A stretch of DNA of 9,777 nt from Arenicella sp. (GTDB lineage Bacteria; Pseudomonadota; Gammaproteobacteria; Arenicellales; Arenicellaceae), in NCBI GenBank assembly GCA_018677115.1, contig JAHHOC010000095.1, forward strand, positions 1-9,777, in the 5' to 3' direction. The position numbers and the translations under genes are program-made. The notes beneath the pieces were generated by a model. It had not been told where the DNA came from. It ran no database searches and saw nothing but the letters and a program-made list of their open reading frames with translations. The number at the start of each line of letters is the position of its first letter. Within the stretch, counting starts at the first letter, position 1. Shown piece by piece: positions 1-6,313 of this stretch.

Positions 1-319
1 TATCACGGCTGAAATGAATGTTGCCGCGATAATTGTGGATGTAGGCCTTGGAAATGTTATTGAGGTCTTCCTTGGCCTGTAATTTATTCAGGATACTATC
101 GGCACGAGCGTAGTCCTCCTGGTCAAAGGCTTCGCTTAACTTCTCAAACTCCTTGATTAACGCCTGCGGTATCGACTCAACCCGCTTGGTTTTTCGTTGC
201 GGTTTTTCTTTTTTCTGGGCATAGGCCTCTGCAGAGTCCGTGAGCACTTCAACCGTGAATAAAACCGGTATCACCAGCACAGCGGCGAAAACAGCGGCCA
301 ACCAATTAAACTTAAACAT
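1..319 (-). CDS. TPR-type periplasmic protein of the TonB2 cluster, N-terminal part only
   Basis: The first 106 codons are present; the C-terminus lies outside the window. The start is an ATG at 319 with AGAGG six bases upstream. Residues 5-22 are hydrophobic and followed by a possible signal peptidase site after AYA (residue 34), so the protein is probably exported, or anchored by an uncleaved helix. A very basic stretch follows (about residues 36-46, KKEKPQRKTKR). From about residue 53 the sequence is helical with a TPR-like pattern (EAFDQEDYARADSILNKL, then a second helix pair near AYIHNYRGN). It begins 29 bases after the tonB stop, on the same strand, so it is the sixth gene of the operon. 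TPR proteins in this position are known from Vibrio-type TonB2 clusters and are thought to assist TonB2-dependent uptake. The TPR assignment rests on position plus a partial repeat, because most of the protein is missing. Confidence 0.72.
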   Translation of the reverse strand, partial: MFKFNWLAAVFAAVLVIPVLFTVEVLTDSAEAYAQKKEKPQRKTKRVESIPQALIKEFEKLSEAFDQEDYARADSILNKLQAKEDLNNISKAYIHNYRGNIHFSRD

Positions 320-348
320 AATATACCTCTTGAAACTTGTTACGCTGA

Positions 349-948
349 TTAACAGCCACTTTCCATTTCAAACACAATACGGATTTCCACACCAGGAACG
401 TCCACCGGCTTACCACCCACCTGACGTGCTTTATATTTATATTTTAGTGCCGCCTTCTTAGCCGCTGACTCAAACATTGATGACGAACTGGCAGTAACCA
501 CCGGGTCGCGGACGCCACCGCTGGCAGTCACCGTATACATCAAATCGACCCAGCCACAGGTACCCCTCTCGGCAGCCCGTCTTGGATAAATCGGCGGCGC
601 ACGGAAAATCGGCAGATACTCGCCGTCATTGGAATTAAAACCCTTTAAATCGCGGTTAATGCCCACCTTTACTGCACCCAACGCGAGATTGCTGTCGATG
701 TCCACCCGGTCAGGGGTAACGTCAACGTCAGGAATGTCCGGCTGTTCCTGCACATCATCCGGTCGATCGGGCTTGGGAGCGATAGTCTGCAGATCATCTG
801 TCTCCGGCGGCGCGGAAAAATCCGGCAATTTGAATGCTTTCTTGGCACTCAGTTCCGGTTCGTCCATTTTGATTAACCCGTACATAGCCAGTATCAGGCC
901 GAGAGTGATGACGATGGATAGTAATGAGGAAGGGATTGCTCTGGTCAT
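349..948 (-). CDS. tonB: TonB energy transducer (TonB2 type)
   Basis: A 199-residue protein that would couple the ExbB/ExbD proton channel to outer-membrane TonB-dependent receptors. The frame is open eight codons further upstream, but the ATG at 948 is chosen: it has GGAG seven bases upstream and sits five bases after the exbD stop, which suggests translational coupling. Residues 5-28 form the single N-terminal membrane anchor. Residues 29-85 are a proline-rich periplasmic linker dominated by Asp/Glu (for example PDRPDDVQEQPDIPDVD) rather than the EP/KP repeats of E. coli TonB. The C-terminal domain begins near residue 115 and carries the family pattern YPRRAAERGTCGWV, then YTVTASGGV, then FESAAKKAALKYKYKA. 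The short length is typical of TonB2 rather than the longer TonB1. The only two cysteines are Cys131, inside the first conserved motif, and Cys199, the last residue. Confidence 0.93.
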   Translation of the reverse strand: MTRAIPSSLLSIVITLGLILAMYGLIKMDEPELSAKKAFKLPDFSAPPETDDLQTIAPKPDRPDDVQEQPDIPDVDVTPDRVDIDSNLALGAVKVGINRDLKGFNSNDGEYLPIFRAPPIYPRRAAERGTCGWVDLMYTVTASGGVRDPVVTASSSSMFESAAKKAALKYKYKARQVGGKPVDVPGVEIRIVFEMESGC

Positions 949-952
949 AATG

Positions 953-1357
953 CTACTCCGATTCGGTTGCAATCGTGGGAACGGCTATTCCTGCTTCTTT
1001 GAAAGCTTCCACTACTTTCATTAGGATTTCAGCTGAGGATTCTTCGTCTGCCTGCAGGATTACCTCGCCTTCAGGATTTTCCGCCCGCAAGCGGTTAAGG
1101 TTGGCTTTGATGGCACGCGGATCCACTTTGCGGCGGTCCAGCCAGATTTCATCTTTCTCGTTGACCGCCAGTAAAATAGTTGCCTTGGGTTTTTTTTCAA
1201 AAGTTTCGGCTATCGGTTTATCCACCTTGGCGCCACTCTCCTTGATGAAACTCGCTGTGACAATAAAAAAGATCAACATAATGAAGACCACGTCCAACAT
1301 CGGCGTAATGTCGATCTTGGCATCTTCATCCTGTCTGTTGCGAAAGCTACGTTTCAT
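953..1357 (-). CDS. exbD: ExbD biopolymer transport protein
   Basis: A 134-residue ExbD/TolR protein, the proton-carrying subunit of the TonB motor in the inner membrane. After a short charged cytoplasmic N-terminus comes the family signature IDITPMLDVVFIMLIFFIV. Asp22 in the single membrane helix matches the essential aspartate of E. coli ExbD (Asp25). The remainder (about residues 45-134) is the periplasmic domain, with the typical patterns ILLAVNEKDEIWLD and VILQADEESSAE. The ATG at 1357 has GGGAG seven bases upstream. It lies between exbB (60-base gap) and tonB (four-base gap) on the same strand. Length and domain order are normal for the family. Confidence 0.96.
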   Translation of the reverse strand: MKRSFRNRQDEDAKIDITPMLDVVFIMLIFFIVTASFIKESGAKVDKPIAETFEKKPKATILLAVNEKDEIWLDRRKVDPRAIKANLNRLRAENPEGEVILQADEESSAEILMKVVEAFKEAGIAVPTIATESE

Positions 1358-1405
1358 TCAATTTCTCCCACTTTGGGTATTTTTTTCAATAAAAATAATT
1401 TGCAT
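1358..1405 (-). CDS. Possible 15-residue leader ORF in front of exbD
   Basis: The 60-base exbB-exbD gap contains an ATG at 1405 that opens a frame of 15 codons (MQIIFIEKNTQSGRN). Its TGA stop (1358-1360) directly abuts the exbD ATG. An AGGA lies just upstream, but only three bases from the ATG, closer than usual. The exbD ribosome binding site (GGGAG) lies inside the end of this frame. If translated, ribosomes stopping here would be placed on the exbD start, so it could tune ExbD synthesis. This is inference: such a short frame can easily arise by chance, and the peptide resembles nothing I recognise. Confidence 0.18.
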   Translation of the reverse strand: MQIIFIEKNTQSGRN

Positions 1406-1417
1406 AAATCCTGGTGT

Positions 1418-1948
1418 CTAATGATCGAGAGTCAGGTTTTCACTCAGTAACTCGCGCTCTTGCTCAAACTTGCGCTGTAACCAGAAACTCAGGAACAATC
1501 CCGACAAGGCAGCAACCATGCCGGCCATAGTCGGCACGGTGGCCTGAGACACGCCGCCAGCCATGGCACGTGCATTACTAGTGCCGGTAATCGCCATTAC
1601 CTGGAATACTTCAATCATCCCGGTTACCGTACCTAGCAGACCAAACAAGGGTGCCAAAGCCACGCAGGCCTGAATCATTGGCAGGTATTCGCGCATTTTG
1701 ACTGCTACCGACGATACCAGCTGCTCACGTACCTGATGCGCAGCCCAGGAATCGCGTTCTGACCGCCCCTCCCATTCCTCTATAGCCGCCCTTACCAGTT
1801 GTTTATGTGGGCCACGAAAATACAAAATCCGCTCCAGTATCATGAACCACATCACCACCAGCAAGGCCGCGATCAAATACAGAACCGGCCCGCCTAAATC
1901 CATGAAATTTCGGATCGATTCGATAATTACTAAAATAAATTCCGGCAT
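1418..1948 (-). CDS. exbB: ExbB proton channel subunit (TonB2 type)
   Basis: A 176-residue MotA/TolQ/ExbB family protein, shorter than E. coli ExbB (about 244 residues) as expected for ExbB2. ExbB oligomers surround the ExbD helices and form the proton pathway that drives TonB. Helix 1 is about residues 19-42, ending in the motif ILERILYF. A cytoplasmic stretch follows, then helices 2 and 3 at about 94-120 and 129-157. The signature CVALAPLFGLLGTVTGMIEVF is clear, as is the second block AMAGGVSQATVPTMAGMVAAL. Thr107 and Thr140 fall where the family has conserved pore threonines. The second block has Val-Pro just before Thr140, where many members have Val-Thr. The ATG at 1948 has AGGA eight bases upstream. 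It follows ttpC by 60 bases. Confidence 0.94.
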   Translation of the reverse strand: MPEFILVIIESIRNFMDLGGPVLYLIAALLVVMWFMILERILYFRGPHKQLVRAAIEEWEGRSERDSWAAHQVREQLVSSVAVKMREYLPMIQACVALAPLFGLLGTVTGMIEVFQVMAITGTSNARAMAGGVSQATVPTMAGMVAALSGLFLSFWLQRKFEQERELLSENLTLDH

Positions 1949-2001
1949 CTGTAGAATCCTCTTATCTAATTCTTAGCAAATATTGTGATTAATCGAAATT
2001 A

Positions 2002-2016
2002 AAGGTTTTTAACCTT
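2002..2016 (-). repeat. Perfect 6-bp inverted repeat over the ttpC stop codon
   Basis: AAGGTT and AACCTT are separated by three bases, and the TAA stop of ttpC (2009-2011) falls across the loop and stem. The transcript could form a small hairpin at the ttpC-exbB junction. No U-run follows, so it is not a standard intrinsic terminator; it could be an mRNA processing or stability element that shifts the TtpC:ExbB ratio. A stem this short and AT-rich may be chance. Confidence 0.3.
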
Positions 2017-3349
2017 CCATCTGACGCGCCACCATACCTGCGGATTGTTCCTCCAGAATTTCCTCTACACGCTTGGCCTTACTGGCAGCAGCGGTATGCA
2101 GCAGCACGATCGGGATCGCCACCACCAAACCACAAACTGTGGTTACCAGTGCCTGCGAAATACCACCTGCCATCAACTTCGGATCGCCGGCGCCGAACAG
2201 GGTGATTGACTGAAAGGTCTCGATCATACCCAATACAGTACCCAGTAGGCCTGCCAGCGGAGCAACTACAGAAACAATTTTCAGGAACATCAACCACGAT
2301 GTCAGTTTAGGCGTCTCTTTCATAATCGCCTCGGATAATCTCATTTCCATAGCTTCAGTGTCAGTGGTGGGATTGTCCAGCGCAACTTTCAACACCCGCC
2401 CTAACGGGTTCTTGGTAGAAGGTGAGGTTGGATTGGCAGCCTGCTTCTGCACAGCGCTGGCAACTCCCATCAAGGTAAAGATTTTCCAAAATGCGATTAA
2501 TGCTGCCAGAGCACCAACGCTAAGAATGATGTAACCTACCAGGCCACCCTGACTGACGCGCTCGGCGAGGCTTGGCCGCTCGACCGCGGCACCCAGTAAG
2601 GTTCCCTTGGTCGGGTCGACTGAGAAGTTAACCGTCTCGCCGCCTGCTGCATTAAACAAATCACCTGCCTGACCTAAAAACCGGCCATCAGGTTGACGTG
2701 GTAATTCAGCAACACCGCCGGCACCATAGGTGAGGAATGAACCATCACCGATCAGGTTAAATACACCGACGCGGGCGATTTCACGGTCTTCCTTAGCTCC
2801 AGATGCCGTTGCCACCGATGTGGTGAACTTGGAAATTTTGCCCTGCTGGGCCAATTCATTAAACACTTCCTTGAACACCATCTCAATTTCGTCCAGCGAC
2901 AATAAGTCATTAGACTGGGAAATCTTCTTGGAAAGCGCGTCGAATTTCTCGGTGCGCCCCGGGAATTCAGCAGAGATGACTGAAGTTTCAAAACCCGCCT
3001 GGGCTTCTCCGGCCACCTGCTGGATAACACCAAACAAGTCGTTTAAATCGCCGAGTTCACTCTGACGAAGATTGCGCAATGCATTAAGCGCCTCCTCGTT
3101 TTTGGCGAAAGTGTCTTCCAACGCATTGCTCTGTGCTTCAAGCGTTGCACGCTGTGACCTTACAGAATTCAGAATATCGGCCTTACCCGCGCCGGCGGCA
3201 CGAAACCTGTTTTCCATATCGGTGGCGGCTTTTGTTTTCTGCAGGGAACCGGTGCGAACCTGCTCAAGCAACTGGTCGAGATTCTGGGCCTGTGCCGGCG
3301 CAATGACGAGTGCCGCCAACACTACGGCTGTTTTTATTATGTTTTTCAT
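2009..3349 (-). CDS. ttpC: TtpC-like MotA/TolQ/ExbB family protein with a periplasmic coiled-coil domain
   Basis: A 446-residue protein of the TonB2-specific TtpC type, needed alongside ExbB2/ExbD2 in Vibrio systems. The start is the ATG at 3349, one base after the DUF3450 stop, with GGAGG nine bases upstream; the frame continues 11 codons further up, but those overlap DUF3450. Residues 1-22 are a signal peptide (cleavage probably after AQA). Residues 23-260 are a helical, charged periplasmic region rich in Gln/Glu/Ala, likely coiled coil, containing a GxGxF stretch near 201-210 (GDGSFLTYGAGG). One membrane helix covers about 268-294. The ExbB-like core at 350-425 has VVAPLAGLLGTVLGMIETFQ and LMAGGISQALVTTVCGLVVAIP, with Thr371 and Thr403/404 matching the pore threonines. 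The C-terminus is charged and cytoplasmic. It is therefore an ExbB-like module carrying a large extracytoplasmic domain. Confidence 0.9.
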   Translation of the reverse strand: MKNIIKTAVVLAALVIAPAQAQNLDQLLEQVRTGSLQKTKAATDMENRFRAAGAGKADILNSVRSQRATLEAQSNALEDTFAKNEEALNALRNLRQSELGDLNDLFGVIQQVAGEAQAGFETSVISAEFPGRTEKFDALSKKISQSNDLLSLDEIEMVFKEVFNELAQQGKISKFTTSVATASGAKEDREIARVGVFNLIGDGSFLTYGAGGVAELPRQPDGRFLGQAGDLFNAAGGETVNFSVDPTKGTLLGAAVERPSLAERVSQGGLVGYIILSVGALAALIAFWKIFTLMGVASAVQKQAANPTSPSTKNPLGRVLKVALDNPTTDTEAMEMRLSEAIMKETPKLTSWLMFLKIVSVVAPLAGLLGTVLGMIETFQSITLFGAGDPKLMAGGISQALVTTVCGLVVAIPIVLLHTAAASKAKRVEEILEEQSAGMVARQMEG

Positions 3350-3350
3350 G

Positions 3351-4037
3351 TTACACACCCTCCGGCGCTGAAATGGGGACACTCATCAATTCCGGAGCAA
3401 TTGTTTTTGCAGCGATCTTGATAGCTTTTCTTATGTCACGGTTGGCACTGTCGGGCAGTGGCTGAAAACTTTTGCTGGCCATGTCATAGCGGCCTGACTG
3501 CTTCTGGTCCTTGGTCTGGTAATAAAGCCCCAGGCGACCTACGCGTAACATGTCGACCGGTGTTTCGACACCTTCGATCACAACAGTACCCGGATAAGCC
3601 TCGTAGGTGTTGCCGTACTCGGTCTCCACCGTGTAGATATCCATAATATTGCGGAATCGATCAGAATTGCTGGCCTCCGAGTTCAGCATCAACGATTTCA
3701 GCTCAGAGATGCTCTCCATGCGATCGTCCATGTGAAAAGGAAGGTCGGCACGTATAAATTGCTCCAGAGCGCCCAGCATTTTATTGAGCAGCGGAACAAT
3801 TTGCGGCTCCAGGTCTTTAGAGTTTGCAATCGACTTGCGAATATCTGCTTGGGCTTTTTGTTGCGCGTCGAGTTGCTTCTGAAGCTGATCGTTATAGACC
3901 TTCAGTCCTTCAACCAGCTTTAGCTCTCGAGCAAAGTCCTCATCAATGGACTGCGCTAACACAGTAGTCACGGCGACCGAACTGAAGGCAACAATTGCCA
4001 ACGACCGGCCAATCCAATTCAACACAGTTTTATTCAT
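3351..4037 (-). CDS. DUF3450 family periplasmic protein, first gene of the TonB2 operon
   Basis: A 228-residue exported protein. Residues 1-28 are a signal peptide with a probable cleavage site VLA|Q. Residues 32-75 are strongly helical and charged (LVEGLKVYNDQLQKQLDAQQ), a likely coiled coil. Next comes the DUF3450 signature: QIVPLLNKMLGALEQFI, then DLPFHMDDRMESI (residues 98-110), then a C-terminal part with GRLGLYYQTKDQKQSGRYD. DUF3450 proteins are regularly encoded next to TtpC/ExbB/ExbD/TonB genes but their molecular role is not established as far as I know; a periplasmic partner of TtpC is the simplest inference. The ATG at 4037 has GAGG 11 bases upstream, a rather long spacing. Only one base separates its stop from the ttpC start, so the two are probably translationally coupled. 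Confidence 0.87.
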   Translation of the reverse strand: MNKTVLNWIGRSLAIVAFSSVAVTTVLAQSIDEDFARELKLVEGLKVYNDQLQKQLDAQQKAQADIRKSIANSKDLEPQIVPLLNKMLGALEQFIRADLPFHMDDRMESISELKSLMLNSEASNSDRFRNIMDIYTVETEYGNTYEAYPGTVVIEGVETPVDMLRVGRLGLYYQTKDQKQSGRYDMASKSFQPLPDSANRDIRKAIKIAAKTIAPELMSVPISAPEGV

Positions 4038-4079
4038 TTTCTACTTAACCTCGTATTATTGAAACCTAACAACAGTCTC

Positions 4080-4085
4080 TTTATA
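4080..4085 (-). promoter_or_regulatory. Candidate -10 box for the TonB2 operon
   Basis: On the minus strand this reads TATAAA (five of six to consensus), which would start a transcript about 36 bases before the DUF3450 ATG. No good -35 hexamer is found 16-18 bases upstream. A second AT-rich hexamer, AATAAT at 4055-4060, is too close to the ribosome binding site to be useful. Low confidence. Confidence 0.2.
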
Positions 4086-4390
4086 AGTCAGCCTGTGCAG
4101 CAATCTCTTGTCCGAGTTTAGCAAACAACAAACCTTCCGCTTCAAATCGGCACAGTGTTTTCCCAGTCAGAATGCACTACGCCAAATTAATCATTGCTTG
4201 ATGCCAGTATCAGCCTGCAGCAAGTATCTCTAGCACCGAGCTAAACGATACAGCCTCAGCAGACTCAACATCACCACAAAGTAATGCCACTGACTACCGT
4301 CACCCTGCGCCGCAAACCTCAGTTGAGCTATGGCGCAGCGACAAAACTGCCATGACCGTCGGGGAAATTCAGAAGGGATAGGCGCGCATT
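4081..4390 (-). pseudogene. Possible decayed coding or repeat sequence upstream of the TonB2 operon
   Basis: Two adjoining minus-strand frames look protein-like but lack proper starts. One runs from just after a TAA at 4389-4391 to a TAG at 4230-4232 (52 codons), including PRRSWQFCRCAIAQLRFAAQ and, nearer its end, SQWHYFVVMLSLLRLYRL; the same frame continues upstream beyond the TAA with another stop near 4460. The other runs from just after a TAG at 4177-4179 to a TAA at 4081-4083 (31 codons), ending LCRFEAEGLLFAKLGQEIAA and then QADL. No start codon with a ribosome binding site serves either frame. They could be remnants of a gene or of a mobile or repeated element, or chance open frames. 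I cannot assign a family. Confidence 0.2.
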
Positions 4391-4411
4391 AACACTTAAA
4401 AAGTGCGCACC
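4381..4411. repeat. Nested inverted repeat in the gltX-TonB2 gap
   Basis: Two alternative pairings share this stretch. CACTT (4393-4397) and AAGTG (4401-4405) form a perfect five-base stem with an AAA loop. GGCGCGCA (4381-4388) pairs with TGCGCACC (4404-4411) with one mismatch. GTGCGCAC at 4403-4410 is itself a perfect palindrome. It could be a protein-binding site, an element end or an RNA hairpin. Confidence 0.35.
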
Positions 4412-4429
4412 ATGCACATGACCACATTT

Positions 4430-4465
4430 CGTAACCTGAACCGGTAATTGGTGTCAATGGTTACG
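4430..4465. repeat. 7-bp perfect inverted repeat with internal ACC/GGT pairing
   Basis: CGTAACC (4430-4436) and GGTTACG (4459-4465) are perfect inverted copies separated by 22 bases; inside them ACC (4440-4442) and GGT (4451-4453) can also pair. Outside the stem, TT and AA can pair after one mismatch. The structure is imperfect enough that a chance origin is possible. It has no U-run on either side. Confidence 0.35.
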
Positions 4466-4731
4466 TAAAGTGAATCCAAAAGTTTTCTCCGATGGTGCTT
4501 ATATCGCTTTCCTTTTACAAGCATTGCGACATAAGGCAATTTAATTTTTATCACGGCTCTGTCTTTGCAGCAGAACTTTATATCCTGAAGTCTATAACGA
4601 ATCGCGCCGCCATACCAATGTTAGTTTGACTACGTGATTACTCACTACAGGGACGGACGATTCTAACAGCAGAAGCAGTCAAGGTCACCGTCTACTTACA
4701 TAAATTTCGTTTGACTGGTGCTTTTGCGCGA

Positions 4732-6147
4732 TCAATTGGTGCCCTGCGGGGCAACAGACTGCTCGAAAACGCTGATAGCTCGATTCAATCTACGCAGGCA
4801 AATATCCTTACCAAGCAGTTGCAGTGTCTGGTCGATGGCTGGCGAGATTGTGTTGCCGGTAACCGCTATTCGCACCGGTTGCGCCACCTTGGCAAAGCCG
4901 ACCTCATGCTGTTGCACCACTTGCTGCAATACTGCGTGAATGTCTTCTGCCTGCCAGGCTTTTAAATTATCAAGGCGTGCGGTCAACTCACTCAGCAAGT
5001 CAACCGACCCGGGTCGGATGTGCTTGGCGACCGCAGTTTCATCATAGCCATGCACCGAAGTAAAAAAGAATCTACTCTGCGCCACCACATCAACAAGAGT
5101 CTTGCAGCGCTCCTGCACCAGGCCGATGATTTCGCTACTTCGTTGTTCGACTGGCACCTCGATACCGGCCTGCTCAAAATGCCAGCGGGATTTGTCCAGC
5201 AACTCTGCGGGACTCAAGGCACGTATTGTTTCCTGGTTCACCCACATTAACTTGTCGGGATTGAATGTTGAAGCCGACCGACTGACGTCCTCTATCCTGA
5301 ACAGCGACATCAGCTCCTGCATGCTGAACAGTTCCTGATCGCCGTGCGACCAGCCGAGGCGAACAAGATAATTGAGCAATGCCTCCGGCAGAAAACCCTG
5401 ATCGCGATACTGCATGACGCTGACCGCACCATGCCGTTTCGACATGCGGGCACCGTCCGCGCCCAGAATCATCGGCACATGCGCATACTGCGGCAAGGTC
5501 ACACCGAGGGCATTAAGAATATTTATTTGCCGTGGCGTATTGTTGATATGGTCGTCGCCCCTGATTACGTGCGTGATCTGCATGTCCATATCATCGACCA
5601 CCACCGTCAGGTTGTAGGTTGGCACACCATCAGCACGGGCAATCACCAGATCATCCAGTTCCAGGTTTGAAACCACGATATCGCCCTTCACCATGTCGCG
5701 TATCAGCACGTCACCCTGCAACGGATTTTTAAATCTCACTACGGTGGATTCCGACTCATCAAGATTCAACTCCCGGCATCGACCATCGTATTTCGGCTTT
5801 CGGCCTTCAGCTTTCTGCTGTTCGCGCATCTGATCCAGCCGTTGCCTGCTGCACTGACAATGATAAGCGTGGTTGCTGGCAAGCAATTGCTGGATAACTT
5901 CGCGGTAACGCGCGAAGCGTTGCGTCTGGAAAAACGGGCCCTGATCGTAGTCCAGTCCCAGCCATTGCATGCCATCAAGGATAGCCTGCACTGATTCGTC
6001 TGAAGACCGTTCGCGGTCTGTATCCTCGATCCGCAATACGAAAGTGCCATCATGCTGCCTGGCATGTAACCACGAATACAGGGCTGTGCGTGCGCTGCCA
6101 ATGTGCAGATAACCGGTCGGACTCGGCGGGAAACGGGTAACAATCAT
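4732..6147 (-). CDS. gltX: Glutamyl-tRNA synthetase
   Basis: A 471-residue class I aminoacyl-tRNA synthetase that charges tRNA-Glu with glutamate in the cytoplasm; the length is normal. The catalytic Rossmann domain opens with RFPPSPTGYLHIGSARTALY (HIGH-type motif at 15-18), and the KMSKS-type loop is RMSKRHG (234-240). The zinc-site region follows E. coli GluRS: Cys97-x-Cys99, then YDGRC with Cys124. The fourth ligand, His127 in E. coli, is Glu126 here. Further family blocks are IEDTDRERS, VIRGDDHINNTPRQINI and LNYLVRLGWSHGDQE. The helical anticodon-binding domain follows, ending LLGKDICLRRLNRAI. The ATG at 6147 is fixed by the usual short N-terminus; its ribosome binding site is weak. Whether it also charges tRNA-Gln cannot be judged from this sequence. 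It appears to be transcribed alone. Confidence 0.97.
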   Translation of the reverse strand: MIVTRFPPSPTGYLHIGSARTALYSWLHARQHDGTFVLRIEDTDRERSSDESVQAILDGMQWLGLDYDQGPFFQTQRFARYREVIQQLLASNHAYHCQCSRQRLDQMREQQKAEGRKPKYDGRCRELNLDESESTVVRFKNPLQGDVLIRDMVKGDIVVSNLELDDLVIARADGVPTYNLTVVVDDMDMQITHVIRGDDHINNTPRQINILNALGVTLPQYAHVPMILGADGARMSKRHGAVSVMQYRDQGFLPEALLNYLVRLGWSHGDQELFSMQELMSLFRIEDVSRSASTFNPDKLMWVNQETIRALSPAELLDKSRWHFEQAGIEVPVEQRSSEIIGLVQERCKTLVDVVAQSRFFFTSVHGYDETAVAKHIRPGSVDLLSELTARLDNLKAWQAEDIHAVLQQVVQQHEVGFAKVAQPVRIAVTGNTISPAIDQTLQLLGKDICLRRLNRAISVFEQSVAPQGTN

Positions 6148-6178
6148 GCGGCTTTAACAGTCAACTCAAGGAACGCGA

Positions 6179-6184
6179 ATTGTA
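6179..6184 (-). promoter_or_regulatory. Candidate -10 box for gltX
   Basis: The minus strand reads TACAAT, five of six to the sigma-70 -10 consensus, which would give a leader of about 25 bases before the gltX ATG. The -35 region is poor: GCGGCA or CGGCAA, 17-18 bases upstream. No competing promoter is seen in the 166-base gap. Confidence 0.4.
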
Positions 6185-6313
6185 ACGCACTGCGGGCTGC
6201 ATTGCCGCTTTAAAGGCACCTCTAAGCGTTTGCGATTAATTTCTGCTGTGGCCAGATATGGCATGAGCAGCGCTGGCAAATTTACCCGGCTGCCCGCTGC
6301 AGGTGAAGCCAAG

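Larger units (their letters stand above)
4038..4731. other. Gene-free gap between gltX and the TonB2 operon
   Basis: About 690 bases with no convincing gene on either strand and no recognisable tRNA. It should contain the gltX 3' end and the TonB operon promoter, but neither needs this much DNA. I saw no clear intrinsic terminator with a U-run after gltX and no good Fur-box match. Three things stand out: inverted repeats at 4381-4411 and 4430-4465; interrupted coding-like minus-strand frames at 4081-4390; and generally more AT-rich sequence than the flanking genes. It could be the relic of a mobile element or lost gene, a repeat family, or a long regulatory leader. Confidence 0.6.

Noticed and set aside
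629..1024. Plus-strand open frame of 131 codons opposite tonB and exbD
   Set aside because: It is antisense to two certain genes, is Ser/Arg-rich and low in complexity, and has no ribosome binding site.
975..1421. Plus-strand frame of 148 codons opposite exbD
   Set aside because: It is the mirror of exbD, whose motifs and Asp22 are unmistakable on the other strand.
4060..4075. CCTAACAAC as an integron attC end
   Set aside because: Only one loose core-like motif is present, with no partner site, cassette gene or integrase.
4170..4210. Possible Fur box upstream of the TonB2 operon
   Set aside because: An ATTAATCATTG stretch is only a loose match to the 19-base Fur consensus, so iron control cannot be claimed from it.
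4038..4731. tRNA gene next to gltX
   Set aside because: I searched for a T-loop GGTTCRANTCC pattern and cloverleaf stems on both strands and saw none.
6166..6264. Minus-strand 32-codon frame (starting MPYLATAEINRKRL) between the lipoprotein and gltX
   Set aside because: It overlaps the likely gltX promoter, lacks a ribosome binding site, and belongs to a long shadow frame of the lipoprotein gene.
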